From contig JAFCCL010000006.1 in assembly GCA_017610205.1 (NCBI GenBank), positions 58,553 to 122,552 of the forward strand: a stretch of DNA of 64,000 nucleotides, in the 5' to 3' direction. The DNA is from Candidatus Iainarchaeum sp. GTDB lineage: Archaea; Iainarchaeota; Iainarchaeia; Iainarchaeales; GCA-2688035. The position numbers were made by a program, and so were the translations under genes. A model generated the notes under the pieces. It saw only the letters and a list, made by a program, of their open reading frames with translations, did no database searches and had not been told where the DNA came from. Below, in pieces: positions 37,994-46,934 of the stretch (positions are counted from its first letter, which is position 1; each line of letters opens with the position of its first letter).

Positions 37994-38483
37994 TTCAACA
38001 AAGCAGCTTGAAGACCTGTTTGGGGACGCGGAGTTAGTCAAGAAAATTTCTCCAAAGTTTTCCGAACTGAGCCTTGATTTGCAGGAGATTAGCAGGCAGT
38101 GCAAAAACCCAATGTTTTTGGCAGTGTTGCTTTTCAAGCTTTCAGAGGAAAGGGAAAAGACAAACAAAATGCTTGAAGACATTCATGACAAGTTTGACCA
38201 AATAATGTTCAAAATGAAAACGGCTGAACTGGATCATACCCCTTTGCAGCAAAGCAGAGTTGACTCGCCTAGCTCAATTCTCTCAGAGCAGGACCAGATG
38301 ATAATGCACATGGTCCAATCAAATGGAAAAGCAACAGCCGAGGAAATAAAAGCGGAACTCGGCTATAAGGGAAGAAACGCAGCTTCCCAAAGATTGAACC
38401 GCTTATTCAAAGAAGGGCATTTAAGAAAACTACAATCAGGGAGGAAAGTATTGTATTTGGCAAGGAATACCCAAATTCCTTAA
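37980..38483 (+). CDS. HTH transcriptional regulator
   Basis: C-terminal HTH: DQMIMHMVQSNGKATAEEIKAELGYKGRNAASQRLNRLFKEGHLRKLQSGRKVLYLA. Confidence 0.65.
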   Translation: MSSHDSTKQLEDLFGDAELVKKISPKFSELSLDLQEISRQCKNPMFLAVLLFKLSEEREKTNKMLEDIHDKFDQIMFKMKTAELDHTPLQQSRVDSPSSILSEQDQMIMHMVQSNGKATAEEIKAELGYKGRNAASQRLNRLFKEGHLRKLQSGRKVLYLARNTQIP

Positions 38484-38609
38484 CTCCCAACCCCCACCTC
38501 CTTCGCCAGATACATTTCCTCCCCTTAAATGCCCACCTCCTTTGCCTTAATAACTCTTCAAATTTTTTAAGAGATAGGTTTATATTTTTCCAATTCGTTT
38601 GTTTAACTT

Positions 38610-41201
38610 ATGGCAATTAAGGAAATTGGAAAGGGCGAAAATATTATTGGAAGAAGCCTTAAAGATCTTTCAAAATATGGAAAGGAAGGAACAGGATATC
38701 TTGGCAAGGTCTTAATGTCAAGCGGTGAAAGGCCTGTTCTTGGAAGCAAAATTCTTGTTGATGTTGCAAGACCACACCTTATGTTAATTTGCGGAAAGAG
38801 AGGTGGAGGAAAGTGCCTTGCAGGCGACACTCTTATTACAATGGACGACGGTTCGCTTGTAGAAATAAAAGACTTAGAACACGACTCACGTGGTGTTGTG
38901 TCAATGAATGAAAATTACAAAATTGGCAAAACACCAAAGCAAGAATTTTTCAAGCGACCAGTAGAAAAGCTTTTAGAGGTTGAATTTAGAAGCGGGCGAA
39001 AGATAAAGCTTACACCAGAACATCCTTTGCTTACAATTGAAGGCTGGAAACCCTTAGAGCAACTTTCAAAAGGCAGCAGGATTGCAACACCGAGAAAACA
39101 AGAAGTTTTTGGCAACGGGTTCTTACGCGAATGTGAGGTAAAGCTTCTTGCGTACTTAATTGCGGAGGGGCACATGGCAAGAAGGACTGTTTGGTTTAGC
39201 AATACCGATAAAAAAATAGTTTCCGACTTCAAACAAGCAGTACATGAATTCGATGAAAATTTGCAAGTTAATTTGAGCGGACAATACAATTGGCGTGTTG
39301 TAAACTCAAACCCAAAAACTAAAATTATAAAAGCCGTAAGAAAGAATGGAAAGTTTGCAAAAGGAACAAAGATTGCGCCAGTTAACACCCTAAGAAACTG
39401 GCTTAAAAACATTGAAGTATATGACTTGTTGTCACATGAAAAAACTATCCCACAAAAAGTATTGCAAATGCCAAAACAAAAACTTGCACTTTTCTTAAAC
39501 AGACTATTCAGCTGTGATGGCAGTATTTATTCAGAATCAGAAAGATATAGACTTAGTTATTCAAGTGTTTCCGAAAGACTTATAAGACAGGTACAGCATT
39601 TGCTACTTCGCTTTGGCGTGCTTTCAAAAATAAGGAAAAAAACAGCAGTGCTAGACGGAAAAAGCTTTGGTTCTTTTGAAATAGTAATTCAGGGCGAAAG
39701 CCTTGAAACTTTTCTGAAAGAAATCGGATTTTATGGAGAAAAAGAATTTAAACAACAGAAGGCATTGCTTGAAGTTCAGGCAATAAGAAAAAATCCGAAT
39801 CTTGACACTATTCCGAAAGAAATCTGGAAACAGTACAGGCCAAAAAATTGGGCAGAAATTGGAAGAAGCGTTGGATACAAAATACCAAAAAGCATGTGTG
39901 AAAGTATTCATTATGCACCATCAAGACAGAAAATGCTTCAGATAGCAAAAGTTGACGATTGCAAAATAATGGAACTGCTTGCAGAAAGCGATATTTTTTG
40001 GGATGAAATAAAAAAAATTACAGAATTAGCAGGAAATTTTGAGGTTTATGACATCAGTGTTCCTGAAAAACATAATTTTGTTGCAAACGATATTATAGTG
40101 CATAATAGCTATTCTATGGCAGTGCTTTTGGAGGAAATGGCTCGTGTTTCTCCAAGCGTAAGGCAAAGGCTTTCAGTAATAGTTATTGACACCGTTGGAA
40201 TTTTTTGGAGCCTTAAGATTCCAAACAAGGAAAATGTCAAAGGACTTTCAGACTGGGACTTAAAGCCTGCTGCAACAGACGTAAAAATAATGGTTCCAAA
40301 GGGAAAGCTTGGCTTTTACAAAGAAAAAGAAATTCCTGTTGACGGAGCTTTTACTTTAAAGGCTTCAGAGCTTGAGGCAGGGGAATGGATGGCTTTGTTT
40401 AGAATGAAGTGGTCAGAGCCTTCGGCCGTGCTTCTTGCAAGGGCTGTTGAAAACCTTAAGGAAACCCTTGGAACATATTACGGAATTTCTGACATAATTT
40501 CAATGGTAAAAAAGGACAATGAGTCTGACAGCAACACAAAGCAGGCTTTGATTAACAGGCTTAGGGCAGCACAGGCTTGGGGGCTTATTGAAAGGCAGGG
40601 AACAAAAATCAGGGATTTGGTAAAGCCTGGAAAGATTACAATAATTGATGTAAGCAGCTACAGGCAGGCAATTGGAATGGAGGGAACAAAGGACATTATT
40701 GTTGCATTGCTTGGAAAAAAGCTTTTTGAGGACAGAATGCTTTTCAGGAAAGAGGAAGAAATTAAAATGGTAAAGGGAGAGAAAAGGGAATCTTCAATGC
40801 CAATTGTCTGGATGTTTATTGACGAGGCACATATGTTTATGCCAAAGGATGAGGACAACCTTGCGTTAAAAGTATTGCTTGAGTGGGTTAGGGTTGGAAG
40901 ACAGCCTGGTTTGAGCCTTGTACTTGCAACCCAAAGGCCGAATAAACTGCATCCTGATGCAATAAGCCAGTGTGATTTGTTTATTTCCCACAGGATGACT
41001 GCAAAGCCTGACATAGATGCAGTTGGGGCTCTGAGGCCTAGTTATATGCATCAGGATTTTGACAAATATTTTGCAGAAATGCCAAGAAGCAAGGGGTTTG
41101 CATTAATAATTGATGACAACACTGAAAAAATCTGGATGATTAAGGTAAGACCAAGGCTTTCATGGGATGCAGGCGTTACTGCCTCTGCTTTTTTGAAATA
41201 A
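38610..41201 (+). CDS. HerA/FtsK-like ATPase containing an intein
   Basis: Extein P-loop LMLICGKRGGGK|SYSMAVLLEEM split by intein; VWMFIDEAHMFMP Walker B; LVLATQRPNKL. Confidence 0.9.
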   Translation: MAIKEIGKGENIIGRSLKDLSKYGKEGTGYLGKVLMSSGERPVLGSKILVDVARPHLMLICGKRGGGKCLAGDTLITMDDGSLVEIKDLEHDSRGVVSMNENYKIGKTPKQEFFKRPVEKLLEVEFRSGRKIKLTPEHPLLTIEGWKPLEQLSKGSRIATPRKQEVFGNGFLRECEVKLLAYLIAEGHMARRTVWFSNTDKKIVSDFKQAVHEFDENLQVNLSGQYNWRVVNSNPKTKIIKAVRKNGKFAKGTKIAPVNTLRNWLKNIEVYDLLSHEKTIPQKVLQMPKQKLALFLNRLFSCDGSIYSESERYRLSYSSVSERLIRQVQHLLLRFGVLSKIRKKTAVLDGKSFGSFEIVIQGESLETFLKEIGFYGEKEFKQQKALLEVQAIRKNPNLDTIPKEIWKQYRPKNWAEIGRSVGYKIPKSMCESIHYAPSRQKMLQIAKVDDCKIMELLAESDIFWDEIKKITELAGNFEVYDISVPEKHNFVANDIIVHNSYSMAVLLEEMARVSPSVRQRLSVIVIDTVGIFWSLKIPNKENVKGLSDWDLKPAATDVKIMVPKGKLGFYKEKEIPVDGAFTLKASELEAGEWMALFRMKWSEPSAVLLARAVENLKETLGTYYGISDIISMVKKDNESDSNTKQALINRLRAAQAWGLIERQGTKIRDLVKPGKITIIDVSSYRQAIGMEGTKDIIVALLGKKLFEDRMLFRKEEEIKMVKGEKRESSMPIVWMFIDEAHMFMPKDEDNLALKVLLEWVRVGRQPGLSLVLATQRPNKLHPDAISQCDLFISHRMTAKPDIDAVGALRPSYMHQDFDKYFAEMPRSKGFALIIDDNTEKIWMIKVRPRLSWDAGVTASAFLK
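38814..40106 (+). mobile_element. Intein (431 aa) with LAGLIDADG-type homing endonuclease
   Basis: Starts CLAGDTLITMDDGSLVEIKDL, block B LTPEHPLLT, DOD-like LLAYLIAEGH and FSCDGSIYS, ends EVYDISVPEKHNFVANDIIVHN followed by Ser. Confidence 0.93.
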
Positions 41202-41221
41202 ATCCTTTGCGGCACAGGCAA

Positions 41222-41935
41222 TTATACTGACAGGTGTTTTTCAATGCTTTTGCCTTCAAGCACTTCACACAATCGGTCAAGCCTGAAAAGCCTTTCCTGA
41301 GGGGCATCAACAGCAAGGGTTTTTTTGTCATGCCATACAAGCTTCAGACCATCGCATTCAAGAGAAATGTTTGAAGCAAGCCTTTTAGAAGACATGTATT
41401 CCACAAACGCCTTTAGGTTTTTTGGCTTTAAAACAATGCCGTTTCCTTCAGCTTTGAGCTTTAGGGCGTTGGCTGTTTTTTCAATGTCAATGGTCCCGAT
41501 AAAACGGGGTTTGAACACCGCTTTTTGGATTGAAAAGGATTCCATTGCCTGTTTTGCAAACTTTGTTGCTGCCTTTCCGGTTTCAAAAGAGTAAAGCCTT
41601 TCAGTTCTGTGCTTTTCAATAAAAAGCCTTGCTCTTGCCTCGTTTTCAAAAAAGCCGTCAATCCCCTTTTTTAGCTTTTCAAGATTGCTAAAAAGAAGCC
41701 TTGCCTGTCCAACAATTTTCTTTCCCTTTAGTTCCTTTTCAAATTCTTTTGCAAGGCTTTGGGTTTTGGCAGATGCTTCTTCAAAAAGTGCAAGGTTTTC
41801 AAAAATTGATTCAATTTCTTTTGGAAGGTCTGAAGCCTCTTTCAGTTGCCTGTTTGCCCTGAAAAGGTTTTTTTCGGTTTCCTTAACCAAGTTGGCAAGC
41901 TTGGCTTTGCCTAAATTCTTTTCCATAACTCCCAT
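41222..41935 (-). CDS. Hypothetical coiled-coil protein
   Basis: 237 aa, charged helical N-terminus. Confidence 0.5.
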   Translation of the reverse strand: MGVMEKNLGKAKLANLVKETEKNLFRANRQLKEASDLPKEIESIFENLALFEEASAKTQSLAKEFEKELKGKKIVGQARLLFSNLEKLKKGIDGFFENEARARLFIEKHRTERLYSFETGKAATKFAKQAMESFSIQKAVFKPRFIGTIDIEKTANALKLKAEGNGIVLKPKNLKAFVEYMSSKRLASNISLECDGLKLVWHDKKTLAVDAPQERLFRLDRLCEVLEGKSIEKHLSV

Positions 41936-41974
41936 TAAACAAAGGATTTTGAAATTATTAATTCTATCGGAAAT

Positions 41975-42046
41975 TGGACCCGGCCGGAATTGAACCGGCG
42001 ACCTTCGCCTTGTGAAGGCGATGTCATACCACTAGACCACGGGTCC
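41975..42046 (-). tRNA. tRNA-Val (anticodon CAC)
   Basis: Minus strand GGACCCG...TCGCC-TTCACAA-GGCGA...GCCGG-TTCAATT-CCGGC...CGGGTCCA. Confidence 0.93.
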
Positions 42047-42112
42047 TGACTAATTAATTTTTCTTTAGGCAAATGTTTAAATATTAAATAAGCCCTAATC
42101 TTATTGGTTTAA

Positions 42113-43087
42113 ATGAAAAGATTGCTTTTTGCCTTAATTATTTTGCTTGCCGCAACAGGAGCAGGTGCTGCTTCAATTGATGTACAGGAAAGCATTCCTG
42201 CAAATACTGTCTGGAGCTTTTCAGTTACATTGCCAAACGGAACAGATTTTGATGATGCAGAGGTTTTGGTTGACGGAAGCAGGATTATTTCTTTCGAGAC
42301 TGTTGGTTCAAGCCAGACAATTCAAGCATTTGACGAGGACAGTTCAAGGCTTTTTTCAAGCACAGAGCCTGTTGGCAACACAGTTTATTTCCTTGTATCG
42401 CCTTTGGATGACGGAGAGCACAATATTGTTTTGAAGGTTGATGACAGCGAGGTTGACGAGGAAAGCGTTGACTTTTTTGAAATTTATGACGCTGATGAAA
42501 GGGCTGATTTGCAAAACCAGGTAACCAGCTTGAAGGGAAGCGTTAATACTCTTGTGTCACAATTTAACAGCATTGAAGAAAGTTTGGGAAGTGCTTTGAA
42601 AGAGGAAGACAGGCTTGCACTGCAGGCAAATATTGACAATTTGCAGGCGTCAATGTCTGAAGTTGAAACAGGTCTTGAAAGCCAAACCGGTGATAATCTT
42701 GTAAAAATAAATGCCTTGAATAAGTATTTGAATGAGCTTGAAATGAGAACAAATGAGCTTGTAAATCCACCGGTTACAGGAATTGGAATGGTGTCGCTTG
42801 GAAGCGTTGGAGCAGAAGCACAGGCTGGAATTCTTTTTGTAATTGTTGCCATTATAGCAGCTGTTCTTGTTGTAAAATTTAAGGACAAGCTTCCAAAAAA
42901 AGGTCTTTACAGTAAATCAAAAAGTGAAGCATCTGTTTTTTCACAGCATGATGAAGACATAGCAGACCAGGTTTTGACCGAGTCACAGAACGCTGAGAAA
43001 AGCGGAAAGTGGGCTATTGAAGGAGCAAAACCAGTAAAGCAGGAAAGAAAGCGCTTTAACGTAGGCGACCTTTTGAGAAAGGACTAA
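42113..43087 (+). CDS. Secreted/membrane protein with coiled coil and C-terminal TM
   Basis: Signal peptide; DLQNQVTSLKGSVNTLVSQFNSIEESL coiled coil; ILFVIVAIIAAVLVVKF. Confidence 0.55.
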   Translation: MKRLLFALIILLAATGAGAASIDVQESIPANTVWSFSVTLPNGTDFDDAEVLVDGSRIISFETVGSSQTIQAFDEDSSRLFSSTEPVGNTVYFLVSPLDDGEHNIVLKVDDSEVDEESVDFFEIYDADERADLQNQVTSLKGSVNTLVSQFNSIEESLGSALKEEDRLALQANIDNLQASMSEVETGLESQTGDNLVKINALNKYLNELEMRTNELVNPPVTGIGMVSLGSVGAEAQAGILFVIVAIIAAVLVVKFKDKLPKKGLYSKSKSEASVFSQHDEDIADQVLTESQNAEKSGKWAIEGAKPVKQERKRFNVGDLLRKD

Positions 43088-43122
43088 GCAGCACTGTTTT
43101 TAAAGATTGATTAGGAGCACTA

Positions 43123-43320
43123 CTACGTTTGGTCTTCAATGAATTTTGCAATGCTTCTGTCATAGCTCGCTTCTGCTTTTTTACCGAAATAACAGGCTGG
43201 AAGTTCGCCCCGTTCTCGGTGGAATTTTATGCATTCGCAGCAGATTCCTTTCTTGTCACAGTCGTAAGTGCAGTTGCATTCGTTCAGGTTTTTTTCCTTT
43301 TGGCACTCCGTTTGAATCAA
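43123..43320 (-). CDS. Small Cys-rich (DUF6485-like) zinc-binding protein
   Basis: [39 protein letters not shown]. Confidence 0.75.
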   Translation of the reverse strand: MIQTECQKEKNLNECNCTYDCDKKGICCECIKFHRERGELPACYFGKKAEASYDRSIAKFIEDQT

Positions 43321-43450
43321 AAAAGTAAGGGGTTGAAAAACTATTTAAATTAAGAAGGCATAATAATACTGGTTTTTATGTCTGTTGAAGATTGTGTAAT
43401 TTTCGGATTTTTTTGAAGGGCAACAGACCATTGTTCCTATTTTACCTCCA

Positions 43451-44002
43451 ATGAACGAGATTGTTTTTGCAATAATTTTTGTTGCAATAACCTTGTTTGT
43501 TGCATATGTTGCAATAAAGATTGTGCAAAAAATTGTGAAAAAAGCTGTTGAGAAAAGAGACTTTAATCCAGACATGAAATATCTTGCATACATGGGTGTT
43601 TCCTGGGTTGGATGGTTTTTGGTTGTTCTATGGCTTCTTGGCGAGTTTGGGCAACAGGAACTGGTTGTAGCAATGCTTGCAAGCGGGGGCATAATTGGCT
43701 TTGCAATTGCTTTGTCTGCCAAGGACAGCTTGGCAGGCATTTTTGGAGGGTTATTTTTGCTGCAGGACAAGGACTTTAGTGTAGGGGACAAAATAAAGAC
43801 AGGCAGTGTTGAAGGGAGAATTATTGAGATAGGCATGAGAAAAACAAGAATTAGTCTGCCAAACGGAGTAATAGAAATTGTGCCAAATTGCAAGATTGAC
43901 AATGGCGGATGGACCCTGTTTCCAAGGGAAAAACATAGAAAAGGGCCTTTTTTAAAACTCGAAGGCCGGGCAAAAAAAGATTTCCTTGAAAAAAAGAAAT
44001 GA
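43451..44002 (+). CDS. MscS-family mechanosensitive channel, short form
   Basis: IIGFAIALSAKDSLAGIFGGLFLLQDKDFSVGDKIKTGSVEGRIIEIGMRKTRI. Confidence 0.85.
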   Translation: MNEIVFAIIFVAITLFVAYVAIKIVQKIVKKAVEKRDFNPDMKYLAYMGVSWVGWFLVVLWLLGEFGQQELVVAMLASGGIIGFAIALSAKDSLAGIFGGLFLLQDKDFSVGDKIKTGSVEGRIIEIGMRKTRISLPNGVIEIVPNCKIDNGGWTLFPREKHRKGPFLKLEGRAKKDFLEKKK

Positions 44003-44094
44003 ATTTTCCAAAAAAAAGACCTGTTTTTTGGAAAAAAAAAGAAAAAGAATAGGGGGCAAAGACCCCACTTTTCAATTACTTGTTTAACCTTCAA

Positions 44095-44313
44095 TTACTT
44101 GTTTAATGCTCCGGCTAAGATTGCACCGAAAGACAGTATTGCTGCTGATAATACAGCAAAGTCTGCACTAGGAGCCATTCCAAAGACCATTTCGCTTCCT
44201 GCACCAATTACCCAAAGAGTTATGCCAAAGAATATTACTGCAAGAATAACCAGCATAATTGCGGCAAGAAGGGTCAAAACAAATACTTCAAGAAATTCTG
44301 TTACTGCGCCCAT
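44095..44313 (-). CDS. Small two-TM membrane protein
   Basis: 72 aa, hydrophobic; SD-like aaaGGAGGTG upstream. Confidence 0.55.
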   Translation of the reverse strand: MGAVTEFLEVFVLTLLAAIMLVILAVIFFGITLWVIGAGSEMVFGMAPSADFAVLSAAILSFGAILAGALNK

Positions 44314-44442
44314 TGTTTCACCTCCTTTTGTGTTAAGGAAATTTATTAATGTTAAAAACTATGCAAGGTATGGTTTTTTGGTTTTTATAAGAGTTTGGAT
44401 TTGGAAAAAAACAGAACTTTTTAGGTAAATGGAAATTTGTGT

Positions 44443-44460
44443 GAGGGAGGACTCGAACCA
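44443..44460 (-). repeat. tRNA T-arm/3'-end fragment (GAGGGAGGACTCGAACCA)
   Basis: Minus strand TGGTTCGAGTCCTCCCTC resembles the tRNA-Leu/Ser T-arm; compare 44989 and 45074. Confidence 0.5.
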
Positions 44461-44462
44461 GA

Positions 44463-44732
44463 TCATTTGTACATCCTGTCTTTCTTTTTATCAACTTTCA
44501 ACAGTTCTATTTTTTTATCTTTCCAGTAAACGTCATAAATTACTCTGATTTTCTGAAGGCGAACGCGGTAAGTATTTTTGCTTCCGCTTAATTTGACAAC
44601 ATTAAATTCATCAACTGGCACAGGGCTTTCCTTGAGTTTGAGAAACAGGTCAAGAAGTCTCAGTTTGCTTTTTCGTTCAAGTTTCTCAATTTGTTTTCTT
44701 ATTCTCTTTGATGGCTTGAGTTCAAATGCCAC
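44463..44732 (-). CDS. RelE/ParE-like toxin
   Basis: FELKPSKRIRKQIEKLERKSKLRLLDLFLKLKESP...VVKLSGSKNTYRVRLQKIRVIYDVYWKDKKIELLKVDKKKDRMYK. Confidence 0.8.
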   Translation of the reverse strand: MAFELKPSKRIRKQIEKLERKSKLRLLDLFLKLKESPVPVDEFNVVKLSGSKNTYRVRLQKIRVIYDVYWKDKKIELLKVDKKKDRMYK

Positions 44733-44738
44733 ATTTGC

Positions 44739-44954
44739 TCACTTTGAAAGAATAGAAAAAAGCTCTTTCTCGGAAATTGTTTCGCCATTCTTGATTTCTT
44801 GCCTTATCTTATTCAATTCTGCAAGCTCTTTTTTGCTTAGGTTTACTTCTGGAATTAGCTTCTTTTCAAGCTTACCAACCTTTTCTTCTAAGCTATTAAG
44901 CTTCCTATAAACCATTTGCAAAGTAACATTTTGAACCATAATTTCACATAGCAA
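44739..44954 (-). CDS. Putative antitoxin paired with RelE-like toxin
   Basis: 71 aa, adjacent upstream in the same orientation. Confidence 0.6.
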   Translation of the reverse strand: MLCEIMVQNVTLQMVYRKLNSLEEKVGKLEKKLIPEVNLSKKELAELNKIRQEIKNGETISEKELFSILSK

Positions 44955-44988
44955 TATATTGCACTGACTTTGATTTAAATTTATCGTT

Positions 44989-45073
44989 TGCAGGGAGGAG
45001 GATTCGAAAGCCGGAAAAATCCGGCTGAGATTTTCACTTCAATCCATCTCAACAGGGAACCTACGGTTCCCTA
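44989..45073 (-). other. tRNA-Leu-like degenerate copy (tRNA 3'-end repeat plus three hairpins)
   Basis: tgcagggaggaggattcgaa identical to the tRNA-Leu 3' end, then AGCCGGA-aaaa-TCCGGCT, TGAGAT-N14-ATCTCA, AGGGAACC-tac-GGTTCCCT; 85-nt unit next to the 84-nt tRNA. Confidence 0.7.
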
Positions 45074-45157
45074 TGCAGGGAGGAGGATTCGAACCCCCGA
45101 ACGCACTAAGCGACAGCGTCCTAAGCGCTGCGGGTTTGACCGCTTCCCTATCCCTGC
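45074..45157 (-). tRNA. tRNA-Leu (anticodon UAG)
   Basis: Minus strand GCAGGGA...CAGCG-CTTAGGA-CGCTG...long variable arm...GTTCGAATC...TCCCTGCA. Confidence 0.94.
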
Positions 45158-45242
45158 CAAACCATTAATTTAAGGTAATAAAAAATGTGTTTGGCAAAGA
45201 ATTAAAGCTTTGCCCTTTTGGCATTTTTCCATTTTGACATTT

Positions 45243-45821
45243 TCAAATTGAGTCAAGCAGTTCGTGCAATGCCTTTTCTTTAATCCAGTCCCCTAGTTTG
45301 TGTGTGGCTTTTGCCCTGTGGGAAATCTTGTTTTTTTCTGCTTTGGTCATTTCCACAATTGCCTTTTTGTACCCGTTTGGAATGAAGATTTTTTCGTAAG
45401 GCATTCTGTTAGCATTTGGTTTTATCACTTTTGAGGTTATCTTTCCTTCAAGTTTTCCTTCAAAGAATTTGTGCTCTGAACCGTCAAAAAAGCATATTGT
45501 GCAAAGGAAAAAGGCGTTTCTGTCCTTGCCTTTAAGCAATTTAAGCAGTCCTTCCAGCCCCAGGCTTTCAAACATTCGTTTGGGCTGGGTTCCTGGAAAG
45601 TTCTTGTAGGCCTTGAACCATACACCTGTGTCCTCTGTTATTACTGAGGTTCTAAGCTGTTCAAAGGCCTGTTTTGCCTTGTCCAAGGCAATCTTTTTAG
45701 GGCTTGTTGAGTCAATTTCTTCAATTTTTGGGTTTGCATGGTCAATTTCAAGACCGTATTCTTTGAGAACTTCTGAAACCTCTTCAACCTTGTGACTGTT
45801 TCCTGTTGCAAAGTAAAGCAT
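45243..45821 (-). CDS. rdgB: XTP/dITP diphosphatase (Ham1/RdgB)
   Basis: LYFATGNSHKVEEVSEVLKEYG...ITEDTGVWFKAYKNFPGTQPK...ISHRAKATHKL. Confidence 0.93.
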   Translation of the reverse strand: MLYFATGNSHKVEEVSEVLKEYGLEIDHANPKIEEIDSTSPKKIALDKAKQAFEQLRTSVITEDTGVWFKAYKNFPGTQPKRMFESLGLEGLLKLLKGKDRNAFFLCTICFFDGSEHKFFEGKLEGKITSKVIKPNANRMPYEKIFIPNGYKKAIVEMTKAEKNKISHRAKATHKLGDWIKEKALHELLDSI

Positions 45822-45838
45822 TATTTTTTGACACCTTT

Positions 45839-46759
45839 TTATAGTTTGAAATATATTGCTTTAACTGCGTAATTGTACATTATTTCAAATATAAGAATCC
45901 ATGTTATTGCAAAGGCTGCTGCAAGCAAAAATGGCTCTTTTAGGAAGGGAATAAATAAGGCTGGTCCAAGTGTTGAAAGAATGAATGAAATTGCAATTCG
46001 GTGGTTTCTGAAAAAGTTTTTTGAAACCATTTTTTGCTTGTATTTGTGCTTTTCAGCTATTACAAAATCCATCAATGCAGTGTCCTCTGCCTTTTTGCCA
46101 ATTTCATTAATTATTTGATAGGCGTTTTCCTGATTGAACAAAAGGCCCCTTATGGTCATTGCATCCATTTTTTGCGAGGCAACTGTTTTAAGCAAAATTG
46201 GTTTTGGAATCCTGTTCCTGTACTTGCGCATTAAAAGCGAGAAATCTGATTCGTTTAATGGTTCTTTTATTATTTCCTCAAAAATTGCTATTTCCTGCGG
46301 CTGCCTTATTATTGTCCGGATTATTTCCGGCGGAATGCCTTGGCCTTTTGCTCGGTATGCACGAATTATTGAAAGTGTTAAACGTGGCGGAAGCAAGTTT
46401 TTGTTAAGGTGTTTTGCAACCTGCTTTATTGAAATTTCCTTGTTTTTTATTTTGGATACAATTCCGCGGATTTGAGAATCGTTTGAATAGTATCCCAAAA
46501 ACTTTCTTATTGGCATTATGTTTGCAATGCAAAAGCTTGCAAATGCAAGAATTAAAACAAAGGCTTCAAATTCAACAAAGTATTGAAGTATTAAAGGAAA
46601 ACCAAGCCATAGTAAAAAGATGAAGATTGCTGTGTGGTATAGGAATCGTGTTTCTTCAGGAATGTTCCAGCCGCGTTCTTCAAGCAATGTTAGGAAAACA
46701 TCTATTACGCTGAAAAAGGCGTTGTTTATTTTGTCAAAAAATCCCTTTTTTGGCTCCAT
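45839..46759 (-). CDS. Membrane protein with helical repeat-like cytoplasmic domain
   Basis: 306 aa, TM segments both ends. Confidence 0.5.
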   Translation of the reverse strand: MEPKKGFFDKINNAFFSVIDVFLTLLEERGWNIPEETRFLYHTAIFIFLLWLGFPLILQYFVEFEAFVLILAFASFCIANIMPIRKFLGYYSNDSQIRGIVSKIKNKEISIKQVAKHLNKNLLPPRLTLSIIRAYRAKGQGIPPEIIRTIIRQPQEIAIFEEIIKEPLNESDFSLLMRKYRNRIPKPILLKTVASQKMDAMTIRGLLFNQENAYQIINEIGKKAEDTALMDFVIAEKHKYKQKMVSKNFFRNHRIAISFILSTLGPALFIPFLKEPFLLAAAFAITWILIFEIMYNYAVKAIYFKL

Positions 46760-46934
46760 GTTAAAACAGTAATATTAGGCGATTGGAAATATTAAGCTTG
46801 CCTTTTTGCAAAAAGTGGTATTTTTGCAGGAAAAAAAAGGAAATTATTCCAGTGTAAAGGCAATTACAGATAGTGATAGAAGGTGGCAAAAGCAATAAAA
46901 AGCGAATTAACATTAGTTATTACAGGGTGTTTTT

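Noticed and set aside
42484-42888. 134-aa minus-strand ORF
   Set aside because: Antisense to a well-formed secreted coiled-coil protein gene.
44989-45073. A second functional tRNA gene
   Set aside because: The 3' end is tRNA-like but the acceptor and T-stems cannot pair and no 7-nt anticodon loop forms; reported as a tRNA-like element instead.
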